Below, piece after piece: positions 45,156-57,352 of a stretch of 64,000 nucleotides of DNA (the stretch's first letter is position 1; each line of letters begins with the position of its first letter). The position numbers and the translations under genes are program-made. The notes under the pieces were generated by a model that did no database searches, was not told the origin of the DNA, and saw nothing but the letters and a program-made list of their open reading frames with translations. This DNA is from Trichoderma breve. Taxonomy: Eukaryota > Ascomycota > Sordariomycetes > Hypocreales > Hypocreaceae. The DNA lies in contig NC_079236.1 of assembly GCF_028502605.1 (NCBI RefSeq), positions 3,658,001-3,722,000 on the forward strand. Reading direction: 5' to 3'.

Positions 45156-46577
45156 TCAATAGGGCAGCGGATCCAAGTCCAATCCATCAACAGTCAGCTT
45201 GAATGCGTCATTTCTTGAGTAGCTTCCCGCTGCATCCAGATCGAGCCTGCCGCGGATGCAGTCACGCAGGTCAATGTCGGCGAAAATGATGCCATCTTCG
45301 TCTTCCCACTGCGGACCAGCAAGGACATCGCCAAACGGAGAAACGATGGAAGAGCCGCCGCGAGAGAGGAAGTGCGGAGCTTTGGGAGCGGCGGCGGGCT
45401 GAGTAGTTTGGTTTTGTTGCTGGACTGGTTCGTCTTCTTGTACTTTGGGGAGTTGATAGTTCTGCAGTTGCTGCATCCTCTGCTGCTCGTCTGACTTTCG
45501 TGTCTGCTCTTCTCCCTGCTTCTCGCCGTTATCCGCCGGACAAGACAGCACAATCTCATTACCATCCTCGTCAAACACGCTCTTCCTTCGTCCGTGCCTC
45601 ACCTTTGGCGGCGGCACCGCAAACTCGAAGCCATCGTCCGCAACGACGGCGGAGCTGCTCTTCCGGCCGCTCCGCCTCGAGCCCCCGGTCACCGGCACGA
45701 CATCCCGGTCTCCCGCGTCGGCAGAGTCCGGCTCGCCCCGGACGCACATGTTGCTGCTGACGACGAAGCAGCGGCCCTCGATGCCGATTGTGCGCATGAG
45801 GCTGAGCCAGCCTTCGCGGCCGTCGGCGGTGGGGGCGAGGTAGAGGTTGATGTTTTGGGCGTAGAGGGATTGGCGGAGGAGAGGCATGTAGTTTTCCCAG
45901 CAGATTGCAGCGGCGAGGTTGATGCGTTGGCCGCGGATGAAGGTCGTGACGGCGCGGAGAGTTGATGGATGGCCTTGGGCCCACATGAGACGCTCAGTGC
46001 CCGTCTTATAAGATGCATATTAGCCGGATGGACTTGTATAAGATGCAGCATAGCATCGTGAACTAGTAATGGAGTTGAGTTGAGAGCTTACCGGCATCAC
46101 CTTGCGACGCTTGCCTATGATGCCCTCCTTGGGACACACATAAACCGCCGCACAATACAAGCTGCCACCCGCCTTCTCAATGCACCCCGTCACAAAAAAC
46201 ACGCCCGTATCGCGCGCAATCCTTTCCAATTCCTCTCGCGAGCCATCACCCCGACCGCTCCCGCCGAGCTCATAGCCAGGCAACTCCCTCCTCACCCACT
46301 TCACGCCCGCGCCGGCACTTCCATCGCCAACGGTGTCGCCGAGATCGATTGCCTTGTCAAAGTACTGAGCGAACGATTCCCGGCCCTCGGCGGTTCGACT
46401 GCCGACGACGCAGCCGAATGAGGTGCCGCGCGGGTAGCCGCCGATGAAGGCTTCTGGTAGGACGAGGATGTCGATGCGCTGGGCGGCGGCGCGGGAGACG
46501 ATGTCGTGGAGGTGGGCGAGGGTGAGGGGGGTTGTGGCCTGGGTATTGGGCGAGGCTGTTCCCACACGGATGGCCAT
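45156..46577 (-). CDS. nitrilase-family carbon-nitrogen hydrolase with a long insertion
   Basis: Exons on the minus strand are 46577..46092 and 46004..45156, encoding 444 aa. The catalytic triad is visible: Glu in LVLPEAFIGGYP, Lys in GKRRKVMPTGTERLMWAQG (joined by the intron at 46005-46090) and Cys in AAICWENYMPLL. Typical nitrilases are about 330-360 aa. Here about 110 residues rich in Arg/Ser, then Glu/Gln (from about RSGRKSSS to QNQTTQPAAAP), interrupt the block between EGRCFVVSSN and FLSRGGSSIVSPFGDVLAGP. It likely hydrolyses nitriles or cyanide-type substrates. The insertion is probably a surface loop, because both flanking blocks are well conserved. Confidence 0.87.
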
Positions 46578-47058
46578 GGTTGAAGGAGGGGATGTATATC
46601 ACGGGGAGGGGGAGTACAAGATGGAGATGATGTTGAAAGGTTACAGGTTTGAATAGACTACAGACAACAATGGGAAAATGAGGAGATGTATGCAACAGCT
46701 TGTTTGTGCCCGCACTTCTTTTCTCCAAACAGAACAAGACTTTAAGCTTTGCGCCATGTAAGCTCAGCTCATCGACATCATCCTTAGTAACCCAACTACC
46801 GCCTTTTGCCGCTTCCAGCTGTTTTTTGCTCTCCTCACTTATTTCCATTCTGGGATCGTCATGGTACCATTCCCTTGCCTCGTTTGGGAAATGTCGCCCG
46901 AGCATCTCGAGACTTTTACGTACTTGTTTTACTCCACCGTTAGTATGTAAACTGAATAAAATAAAAGAAATTGCGAAAATTTGTATCAAAAGAGTGAATT
47001 TGAGTGTTTTAAAAGATCCCGAAGTCGGCCGATGAGTTGCGTGCGGCATGTGCGGCAT
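46357..47058 (-). CDS. possible small membrane protein; 3' end unresolved
   Basis: The frame from the ATG at 47058 encodes a plausible single-membrane protein: a Thr/Lys-rich start, a hydrophobic segment (TLLIQIFAISFILFSLH), then a charged stretch with FPNEAREWYHDDPRMEISEESKKQ. The latter half of the frame runs into the first exon of the nitrilase on the same strand in another frame and turns Pro/Arg/His-rich. So the true gene, if real, probably stops near 46700 by an intron I could not place. No domain is recognised. Low confidence. Confidence 0.3.
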   Translation of the reverse strand: MPHMPHATHRPTSGSFKTLKFTLLIQIFAISFILFSLHTNGGVKQVRKSLEMLGRHFPNEAREWYHDDPRMEISEESKKQLEAAKGGSWVTKDDVDELSLHGAKLKVLFCLEKRSAGTNKLLHTSPHFPIVVCSLFKPVTFQHHLHLVLPLPVIYIPSFNHGHPCGNSLAQYPGHNPPHPRPPPRHRLPRRRPAHRHPRPTRSLHRRLPARHLIRLRRRQSNRRGPGIVRSVL

Positions 47059-47345
47059 AATTTCATGGTTTTGGATGGTTGCGGCTTGGTGGAGGGGTTT
47101 GAGTCTAGATGCTTGGCAGCTGGGCGGAGGAAGTGGATTGCATAACATTAGCGTTGATTGAAGGGTTGTTAATGTCTTTCACATGTTGATGATAATACCA
47201 GCTTGTAATAGACAACCTCATTCTAATACAGTTGCCAATCACTCGAAAACAGTATTACCATGACTCTAAGTATTTTCAACTAAGGTAGTTCCATGTCTCA
47301 TTGTCGAAGCAGCCAAGTGTTTATCCATTGACAAACAATGATCAG

Positions 47346-50300
47346 TCAAAGGTCCTCATCTAAAAGCTCTATAACATATGGGTGGCCTGATACACGCTCA
47401 ATTGCAATCTTTGATCCAGAGGTAATGGCGCCTTTTGGCCGATATTCCGGCAGAATCCATAGCAGCTTCTCACGATGCCTCATGATCCAAACACCGTCGA
47501 GACTGATGTAGTACTTGGCCAAACAATCCTCCCACGGCTTAGGCTCCGGTAAGTCTGTGCCCACGGCGAAATCGAAATTTATGAAGCTTGTGTTCAGTGG
47601 CCAATGCCACAGCCGTTCATTCTCAAACAGACACCTGTTGCCATATCCCAAAAAACCCCTTTCCAAAGGTTAACCGCTGCAAGTCGCTTTCCATTTGGGG
47701 AGAAGGCTAACTCCTTCCCCCCAGCGAAGTAATGTTGGAGTTCGTGAGGAACACTCAAATGAAACTCCTCAGTGTAAACATCGGGGTTATGTTTCATCTC
47801 ATCGCCTGCCCAAGCAAACTGTTCACCATCAAAAGATATGGCTACGTCAGTATGGAAATGGCTATGTATATGTTCTTGCTTCAACTCTTTCAATAGTTGG
47901 CCCGTACGAGACTCCCGAACCTCAGCCGTCAAATTCGATAGGCCTATTATGAATCTTTCACCATTTGCCGAGAAGGCGATCGAGCGTATGTAGAGAGAAG
48001 AGCGATTGTGGGCAGGTAAAAGATTCCCCGACTCTGAGTCCCATATTTCAATACCCGTTCTATCGTCTAAAACTGCTCCAAAGATGTTACCGTTCGCAGA
48101 GATTGCCACATTAGCATAAGCGTTTTTAAATGGTTGTGCAACCCATTTGCTTCCAGAATCGTCCAACAACTGAATTTCAGATGTTTCAGCGGATATCATA
48201 GCAAGACGTTGATTCATAGCAAGACAGTGGTCACCCGTGGGCATCTTGATACCTGTGGTATCGAAAATGGATGTGTTTCTCTCCTTGGACTCATGTATTC
48301 TAGCGTCCCATATTTTAACTATGCAATCACAGGAGGCTGAAGCAAGCCATGTTTCGTCTGGTGAGAATGATAAAGATTTGACCTGATGGGGATGTCCTGT
48401 AAATGTGTGAAGGCGAGAATGATTTTTCCAATCCCAGATGCTTATTTTTCCTGTATCATGTCCCACTCCCAACAAGCGACTATCAGTTGAGAATGCCAAT
48501 GCGGTGAAGAAAAGGGCCTCATGAAAAACCTGTAAACACATAGTCGTTGAAACGTCCCAGATCGTAACTTCTCTGCTGCTGTTTTGCAGAGACGCAAAAT
48601 ATCGGTTATCTCCCGAGAAACATGCGTTCAAATCAAACGACTTAAATGTAGATCCTTCTAGCTTTTTAAGCGAACGGTTGCCTTTAGAGTTCATGTCATG
48701 AACTCTTATTTCGCCTTGGATTGCATATGCAGCCCATTGTCCGTCAGGCGACAGGATTGTTGGTACGCTGTCAAACGGGAGATTGGATTCTTCCTCGCAT
48801 TCATATCCCAGTTCTAATTTGAGAACTTTACGCAGGCTCACACCCGCCAATAGAAGGTTTTGCTCGTCTTGAAAGACAACTGAACCCGTGTAGTGCAACC
48901 CATCTTGCCGAAGGTGTTGCATCAAGTCTAAAGTTTGCAAAGAAGTGTCTCTCCGTATATCCCACACAGAGACATCCATTTGCCAGGCAAGCAAGCTTGC
49001 CGGCTTTAGAAAAAGCCATCGATCTGACCCCATATTTCCACTCGCTGTCCACAGAAAATGTCTGCAGACAAGTACCAGATATAGGATCCCATACTTTTAC
49101 TATGTTATCTTCATCTGCAGATGCTAGAATACCATCGGACGAAACACTAACGCAGCAAATTGAGTTAAGGTGGCCTTCAAATGTTTGTAAACATGGACTC
49201 CACTGGGAATCAACATTTGGTAGACGAGAGATCCATTTGGTGCGATATGCGTCAAAGTTTTCTCGAACAAGGCTTTCAGCTGGAGCAAATGTTAAAACGG
49301 AGCTATAGAGTTGCAATGGCACAGCGTCAATGACGTATCGGAAAGAGGCAATAAGTCGTTCCGCATCTTCTAGAAATGCCTTGACTTGTACTGCATCGGA
49401 AGGCTACTACGGTCAGCATTTGCGAGCGGACTAGGATTGGAAACGTACTGACATGCACGGCAGTTTTCAGCTCTTTGACCAGTGACGCACTTTCTGAAGT
49501 TCTTCCCAACAAACTCAGTGTTTCAAGCCAGTGGAGGAAATGAGATAGTAGGAATGAATGCCAATTATCGCCATCTTTGATGCTTGACTGACTCCTTTTG
49601 ACGTGGAAAATCCAAAATCGGCATGCGTATTGTACTTCTTGCGGTAGAAATTCATTGACAGTTTCATTTGTAACCTCACTTCGATATGTTCCGGGTCTTT
49701 TTAATTTGCACATGTTTTCTCGCAATGCACCACATAGAAGCTGGTGGCAGCGAGATGCCAACATAGTATGGACTTCTATATAATTAATTGTCAACTTCTT
49801 TGTAGTTCCAGACCCAGAGAAAAAATCTCTGAATGATTCGTGAAACAATGTGATGAGCGACTGATCGTCTTGTTCTGCTGGAACCACAAGAACCGACTCA
49901 AAAGTTTGCAGTTCTTCGCGAATCTCTCTCTCAGGCAGCTTGAGAATCTCGGCTAGACATCTGACTGTCACTGCATTCGCTAAGAAAACGACGGAACCAA
50001 TAATCTTTTGAAAATTTGCCTCTGCTTTCTCATGGCATTGGTCATCGAGGCCATAGAACCTTCGCTTTATGATGGAGTCATATAAGTCGTTGAGGTCGCC
50101 GGAAATTTGAGTTTCCAATATGTAATGGAGGCGGCCTCGCGGTCCTCCCGGCATGTTTGTTTGTTTAATAAAACGAGTAGAAAAAGCAGCGAATTCAAAT
50201 AACGGACAGGCTCGTTCTGTAAGTTTCTTGAGATTTTCCACATCAGAGGGATTGGACCATAGATCACCCCCTGGAAGCGGATCTAAAAGGCCATCGATCT

Positions 50301-52328
50301 TTTCCAACTCATCCCGCAGGTAACGTTCAATGTCTGACCTGATAGTTGCCGATGTGGCTTTTTCAAGCTCCTTCTTCTCACATCTCTTCTCGGAGATGCT
50401 ATTGAAACTATATTGCGTATGATGATATAAGCGGCTAGTCAGAAAACACTTGACTAGAGGTTGAGTGGAGTGACCATCCTGTGATTGCGTGAGCTGCTGA
50501 ACCAGGCTAGTTAGATCCTCACTTAAATCACATTCGTCGTGAGCGTCGACGACAATCATTATAACTTTAGACTTCTTGTGTTCTTGTTTCCTCAAAGGTT
50601 CCTGAATCAATTTCTCGAATTGAATCCTTGGGTCTTGTTCCGGAAGCGAAGGGTCGGACTCCAAAGCCTCTTGGACAGCTTTAGCGAAGCTAGGCCATTG
50701 CCTCACAAGCTGAGCTGCCAGAGTCGTAAAGAATCGCTTAAGTCTAGCTCGATCGCCTCCACCTCTTTTGAAAAAGAAATTGGCAGCGATGCGGTTCTGT
50801 CTAGCCATCCTGCTGACAATAGTGCGCGCAATAGTAGATTTCCCCGTGCCGGCTTTGCCTTGAAGCCAGTAGAGATGTTTTTGCAACGAAGTGCTGTCAT
50901 CGAGCCAGTCGCAAATGTCTTTCAGTATCTCTTCTCTAGTTTGAGGGAGGCACTCTGAAAGAGCTCTTCCGTATTCGTCGAGTCCAGGGTGAAACTCTGC
51001 ATCAGCGGCAGTAACGGGCATCAAACGGTCGAGGACGGCTTGTTGAAGCGTATTAATTTTAGGTGGCGCGGTACTATGATTCTTAGTTGACGGTAGTATT
51101 TGGCCATGGTTATTGTCACTTACGGCCGGATCTTGTGTAGTTGGGCTGTAAGCACTTTATAAAGGGGATCTTCTAAGTTGAAACATTTGTTCAGTCCAGA
51201 GTGGTCTTTGTCGACTTTGAAAACCTCCATAAAGTTCGTACCGAATGTTGCCGAAGCTAATGGGACAATCTGCAATGCATCAGATAATTGCAAAGAAAAC
51301 AATTCAGTAATTGGACTTACCAAGCCTGCGTAAAGCCAATTCATCAAATATGTGGGCTTCTGCTCGCAGATCGAAACAATTTTGGTCTTCTTATCCAGAT
51401 CTTGGTATTTTCTTTCTAAGCAACTTTGGAATGCTATACTCAAATTCACAAGCATTTCGCCATTGCTTCGGAGTAAGAGTAGCAAGCCAGTGTTTGACCC
51501 TAAGAAGCCAGTGAGGTAGGCAAGGGTGGCTCCAAAGCCAGCGATTGGGCTGCCTAAATGAGGCGTACCCAAGAAGATGATACCGCATGTGTCCTCTACT
51601 ATTCGTTCAGTATCTTTTAAGTCGCTAGATAATGCCTGTAGGGGATAATAAGAAACTGAACGGTAAAGATTGCCATACAAAAGAGGACGATATCCAAGGC
51701 AATCAACATACCTCTTTAATGACTATTCCGCCAAAGCTATGTCCGACAAAGATCAGAGGGAGTCGCTAAACTCTATGTTAAAAATATTTTTTAAAAGATA
51801 GTCATTAATTTCTTACAAGATGAGTCTTTCTGTGTTCAATCACGGATTCTATGAGACGAAGTCCAATGTCACGAGCCGATTCAAAGCAGGCATCAACAAG
51901 CCAGTCCGAATTGTAGGCAAAATGGAGAATTCGTGCATCCGAAAATCGCTCATCTTTCATGAGCAAATCTTTAAGCAAATGAACGGGCTTCTGAGAGTCG
52001 CTGGTTTTGGACTTTGAGTTGGGTTTGCAAGTCCAGGTGTGCTCAGGGTTAGCCCCAAGGCCATGTACAGCAATGATCCTGAATTGTGAGCTATCGGACA
52101 CCATGAATAGCGAGATGCGACGTACTCATATTTGACTTGGTCATCGTTGTATTCATCGGAGAGGATCTGAAGACCCACTGAACGGCCATCTCGTCTTCGA
52201 ATCTTTGCGTAGAGTCGATACAGAATCGAGGTAAACAAGGGCAGCAGCAGAAGAAAAGTCGTGATGGCTTCTCGCGCAGTTGGCTTGCGTAGCATAGCAA
52301 CCCACTGCACGAGATGCCAATCCATCAT
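47346..52328 (-). CDS. NLR-type protein: SesB-like hydrolase, NACHT, WD40 repeats; two compensating frame shifts
   Basis: Exons on the minus strand are 52328..52126, 52078..51817, 51765..51712, 51635..51124, 51073..49453 and 49403..47346. The sum is 4710 nt, a multiple of three (about 1569 aa if read as designed). After an N-terminal membrane helix comes an alpha/beta hydrolase domain (IIAVHGLGANPEHTW; nucleophile GHSFGG; FLGTPHLGSP). A NACHT NTPase follows with P-loop GKAGTGKS near residue 415 and the Walker B-like VVDAHDECD, then WD40 units. Within the last exon the WD pattern jumps +1 near 48977 and back near 47628. Read straight, translation stops at 48828 after about 1075 aa. This is a non-self/incompatibility receptor type. 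It is either a decayed allele or a sequence error. Confidence 0.8.
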
Positions 52329-53049
52329 TGAAGTCGACTAATTACGAGGGCACACTTCCACAGGAAGCAGTGCCAGGATATGTCGAGTCCCTCGCCAGAT
52401 AGGAGCTGTGATACTGGGCGGTCTATCGCAAGGTTAGATTTCTCCGCAACAGAGGCCCAGATAATGATGACTACGTGTCTCAAAGTGGTTGGGCATTAAT
52501 GACAAGCTGCCAAGTACATCCCCTTCATTCACCCAGAGTGCATCTCATGAAGGACCAATGAGATTCTACATGCAGAGACGCACAGAGGAACACTATAGGC
52601 ATTAGATTGCGACGAGATGAAAGCATTGCTACCACAACCGCACAGACGGGAATCGGTAGCAGCGTATGACTCCTCACGGTGCCTAATTGTCAATATATTG
52701 CCACCCATGATTGGGTAGGCTGTGATCCATGCATTATCACCTCGATCAGGCTGCGCCCTGCATTTTACACCAACAAAGAGTAGGGTGTGCAGTACCTCAA
52801 CATCACCAATCACAAATGAGCCAGAGAACAACCTAGATAACACGGATTTAGCAGAGCTTTCAATCATTAAACGACCTTGGGAGTACAACTTAATTGACAT
52901 GGCCGATTTGGTGATCATCAAGAGATGGTTGTTGTAAGTCGTTTGGGGGTTGAGTGGGTTGACTAAAGGCTTTATAATAAATAATAGTGCCACCGGATTC
53001 CAATAACTGGATCTGATCCGCTACACCGGCGCTAAAGCGCAGGTTTACA
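52329..53049. other. intergenic region between NLR gene and tRNA
   Basis: This contains the NLR promoter. No ORF with recognisable content and no repeat is seen. Confidence 0.4.
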
Positions 53050-53121
53050 TCTTCCGTAGTATAGTGGTCAGTATGCAAGCTTGTCACGCTTGAGACCCGG
53101 GTTCAATTCCCGGCGGGAGAG
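53050..53121 (+). tRNA. tRNA-Asp (anticodon GTC), no intron
   Basis: A full cloverleaf can be drawn. The acceptor stem is TCTTCCG/CGGGAGA (one T-G wobble) with discriminator G at 53121. The anticodon stem CAAGC/GCTTG encloses TTGTCAC, whose GTC anticodon reads Asp codons. The T arm is CCGGG-TTCAATT-CCCGG and contains the B box GGTTCAATTCC. A pol III-type T-run lies downstream at about 53150-53156. It sits between the NLR gene and MRE11. Confidence 0.95.
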
Positions 53122-53349
53122 ACCGCCAGCAGTTCCAAACTGTGAATTCTTTTTTTACCTTTTTGATGATTCTCATCAGTGAGAACTATACGACGGATAG
53201 TAAGAGAGCTAAAAAGCTCTTGCAATGAATGCCTGTTGCTGTAGACGACGTCGTACTTTTTGCAGTCATGTCCACTCATAATTCGTCCAAATACATGCAT
53301 CACCACTCATTTATATCATTAATTACATCTTATTACCTCTTCTTTAGCA

Positions 53350-55641
53350 TCACCTCTTCCTCGTCCTACTTGCCACCGGCGCAGGCTCAAATGCATCATC
53401 ATCCGAAATCTCATCGTCGCTAATCTCAACCGCCTTGTCCTGTGTCGCTCCCTGTGAAAAATTGAGCTTCGTCTGCTTCGTCTTTGCTGCAGCAGCTCCC
53501 CTTGTAGCCGTCTTTCTCGCCGGCGCAGGTTTGCTAGCAGCTGCCGTGCTCTTCGCATTCTGACCACGTCTGGTCGTTCGTGTAGCTGGTTTTGGCGGTG
53601 GCGGTGCCACTTCTTCGTCTGATTCCATTATCACGTCTTCCTCCGGTGGCTCCTCTTCCTCTTCGCTGTCTTCAAAAGCCTTACGACCACGCCGAGCTGG
53701 CGCCTTCTTGGCTGCAGGAGCCTTCTTAGCAGGGGCCGCCTTTACCGTGCGTGTCGTGGCTTTCTTTGTCGCCGCTGGCGGCGGTTGATCTTCATCCTCT
53801 TCATATGTCCACGCATCGGGAGCGTCCTCCCAGTTGCCATCAAAATCCGAGTCCCATGAATCCGGCTTGGGCTTCAGTACTCTCTTTCTCTCAGCCTGTG
53901 CCGTTTTGCTCATGCTGCCAGCAGTAGCCATCCTTTCCTCCATTCTCTGCTTGTAAAGTTCCATGGCATTGTTCAGATCATCGTCATCCTGAAGGCCTAG
54001 CATTTGTTTAACCTGACCAGACAAGTGCTCCGACACGAAAAGTTCCATCGCATGCTTGTCGTCCTTGGAAACAAACTGATTAACCGCCTCGCCAAAAGGG
54101 CCTTGGGGGAGGACCTTCAGGGATTGCTTGGCAAGCAATTGATTGACAAGGTTTTCCACTTTAACCACTTCAGAACCATCGCCCAGAGATTCGATAAACT
54201 CTGTTGGGTCCAGAGCTTCTGTTTTGCCTATCGGGCTGTAAGCACAAAGCCAGAGTGCAACACGGGGAGATGAGAGACTCACGCTGGACCACCTTTTTTC
54301 GGTGAAAATACACCACATCGTTGGTGTTGGCCACTTTGCCCACAAACCGATTCGAAAATCGTTGTGGATTCTCACATTCAAACTGGCCACCTTCCGGTGC
54401 AGTGTACTCAACTTTTAGGCGAATAAGTGGCAATGGCCGATCTTCCAAGACCTCTTCATCCGTCTGAATAGCCTCCCAATCTGCGTTTGCCTCTGCAATC
54501 ATCTCCTCGACAATCTCCATCAGCCGCAACGTGACCTCATGTCTATTGTCCTTTTTCTTGTCCAATCCTTTGAACCTTTTTTCTTGAGCGAGAGAGATGT
54601 CTCTCGTGACAAACGGCCGGACAGATTTGAGAGGAATCTTGTCAACTTTAAAGTCTTTGTCATTGACACTTACCACGGCGATGTGCTTCTGCACAGCTTC
54701 TCCGGGAACTAGCGATGTTGCCACTGATGATCCTGGCTGCATGACATGGAATCCCGTCTCTGGATTTTTTGACGGGTCGATTAAGCACTCGTGTTCGTGT
54801 CCCCAGACTACCAAGTCGAGCCAATCTGGAAGCACACTCTCTGGCAAATATGATGTGGCCGTGTGGGCATGGTGATTTTGGTGGACGGCGAGCAGATTGA
54901 ACCACTCGCCTGTTTGGGTGCCAGGACGAAACCATTTGACCTTGTGATCTCTAAACGTTCTAAACATGCGCTCGTCACGAACGTTGCTCAACCCATACAA
55001 GGCAAGTTTCGTGTCGCCCTTTTGTAGGAGGATCGGCTTTGCCTCGATGTTATCCGCCTCTGCCACTCTGCCGTAGTAGTTGAGAAGGCCAGCCGCCTGC
55101 AACAAGTCTAGTGAACAGTAGTTGCCATCTCCAGAAGGGTCGTCGTGGTTGCCGTGAATGGAGAAGACAGGAATCGAGATGTTGATATCGGGATCTTCGT
55201 AGTTGACATGCGGAAAGGCTCCTTCGAAGACATCGGCGGCGTCTGACAGGAATTCGAGCTGACAAGGCTTCATGCCGAGGCAGTTCTTTCGGAGAGTTCG
55301 CATGACCTGGTAAAGAGATTTTCGAGAGGGCTTGTTGTCGTGGAATAGATCGCCCGCGAGCAGCACCATGTCGACCTGCGATGCAATGAGTGAGCTTGGA
55401 GACAAACAGATAGCTACCATTGCAACAAACATCTTCTGTGCGAGCCAGCGTCATGATCTCGTCAAATGTCCGCCAGCTGTCATCTTTGCGGATGGCATCT
55501 CGCTCTTCGTATCCGACATGGTTATCTGTCGCAACCAAGATGCGAATCGTGTCTGCCTCTGCCAAATTGTAAGCGGGGCAATTTATGAAGCTGCACAGCA
55601 CAGCTCGATCTCAGTCAGAGCTTACCAGGAAACTCGGGCAT
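53350..55641 (-). CDS. mre11: double-strand break repair nuclease Mre11
   Basis: Exons on the minus strand are 55641..55626, 55558..55431, 55375..54283 and 54227..53350, encoding 704 aa. All phosphodiesterase motifs are present: [33 protein letters not shown] and WGHEHE. The DNA-binding capping domain follows. The C-terminal 250 residues are rich in Lys/Ala and Glu/Asp, as in other fungal Mre11 proteins. The 16-nt first exon joins MPEFP to [13 protein letters not shown]. The intron at 55376-55430 uses a GTTTGT donor. The intron at 54228-54282 uses the later AG (GATAG) to keep phase. Mre11 forms the MRX/MRN complex with Rad50 and Xrs2/Nbs1 and resects broken ends. Confidence 0.95.
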
Positions 55642-56202
55642 GTTGTGTTGCCAATCGGATATTCCCGGGTAAATAATGTCTGTATTTAGAATTCCATCGA
55701 TAAACAGGCGAAAAGAAAAGAACAAGGCTGAATTCGAATCTCGTGATGGGCGATGCGGCGTCTGCAGCCTGGAAATTCACGGTGGGAGACGCGATGCTTC
55801 CAGGTATTAACGCGACATGATACGAAGTCACGTGCAGCTCTTAAGAGCTTAATGGGCCGCTACCCTGGAGAACAATGGAAATGGATAAAATTCAATGGAA
55901 TTGTGCCAAATTAGATAAGATAGTAGGGAGTTATTCGGTGAGTTTACTTTTACAAGAGAGCTTCTCAATTTTATCATAAAGATATTGCGATCAAGTAAGG
56001 ATATAAGTAAGGATGTAAGATTTCATGTGGATATGGCAAACTCATGGTAACGCAACAAGTTGGAAGTCGGCTTTATAAACATATCATATAGATAGGAATG
56101 ACACCCAATGTTGAACTAATATTTAATCAGTCTGGGTAATATAGTATTCTCAATCATCGCTACATATTAGCAACTACATGCGGGAGTATATAAGACATCA
56201 TA
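55642..56202. other. intergenic region upstream of MRE11
   Basis: This 561 bp stretch lies between the MRE11 start (minus) and the end of the AKR (minus). It is AT-rich. No gene or repeat is seen. Confidence 0.4.
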
Positions 56203-57352
56203 TTAGTTATGATATGCAACCGCATCGCCTCCAATCTCTGCAAAAACAGCATCAATCGCATCGACAACCTCCTGAGGAAGAGGTCCCTGCTCAAAAATAT
56301 CCAAATTCTGCTCCAACTGCTCAATAGTCGAAGCCCCAATAATGATTCCATCGCCATACTCGGCCGAAAGAGCACTGTGGTGCGCAGTCCATCTCAGTGC
56401 AGCCGCGTGGCCAGAGATGTTGTGCTTGGCGGCGATTTCTCGCACACGGTCGGTGGCAGCCTCGATGCTTGGCTTGATATACTTTGAGGCATAGAATTTG
56501 CCCAAGTAGTGCTGAAGACTGTAAGCGTTTTGAGATTACAACTCATGTATACATGATAACTTACCGAGGTGTCATAGCGGCCTCCAGCTTGAACGTTCTT
56601 GTGGTTTCCGTTGAAGAGACCTGCAGCGGCAGGACTATTTGCAATTGAGTCAGTCATGGAGCTATTCTTTTAGTTTAACTGTGATGGCTCGTACCTCCAT
56701 GCATAAAATGCAATGTTGTGTTTGTGGAGCAAGGGAAACAGCTCCTTTTCTCCCGTTCGAACAACTGGGTTATACTGTCCCTGGTAAACAGTCGGCTTTA
56801 CAAAACCTCGTTCCTTGGATATCTTGAGAAATTGCTCGACCTCAGCGGCAGTGTAGTTGGACAGTCCAAATCGCTTGAATTTGCCCTCTCGGTAAGCCTT
56901 ATCCATAGCCTCCGCTGTCTCCTCAAAAGGAACGGTTCGGTTGGGCTGGTGCAAGTACATAATGTCAACCTGAGAGACCTTCAGCGCCTCTAGGGAATCA
57001 TCGATGCTCTGAGAAATTTTGTCTCTTTTATGTGCGCCATCTGGACGAGAAACGACTTTGGTGCTAATGATGAATTTATCACCAACGTTTGCTGCACCGA
57101 GTCGAGGTTCGCAGGATAGCGGCGCATGTGGTGAGTAGCCTCTGGCAGTGTCGATTTGACGATAGCCTCTCTCATAGAAGGGCTTGAGAAACGCCTCGAC
57201 TTCTGCAGGGGAGTCAAACTTGGCCGTTGGATCGATAGATGTGTCTCCAATCTGACAACACACGCAGTTTAACATGTGTTTATAGCATTGTGGCTGCGAT
57301 AGTGACTTACATTGGCTACTCCCAAGACAATCTCGATTGGTGATTTCGTCAT
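56203..57352 (-). CDS. aldo-keto reductase, AKR7-like, second copy in window
   Basis: Exons on the minus strand are 57352..57311, 57251..56695, 56634..56565 and 56511..56203, encoding 325 aa, the same length as the AKR at 3287. Catalytic residues are Asp and Tyr in DTARGYS, Lys in ISTKVV and His in MYLHQPN. Family blocks GLSNYTAAE, VYQGQYNPVVR and IIIGASTIEQLEQN are present. Exon 4 begins after the second of two close AGs, required by phase. A six-residue stretch after DTARGY is longer than in the first copy. NADPH-dependent aldehyde reduction is expected. It opens the accessory block that continues to the window end. Confidence 0.87.
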
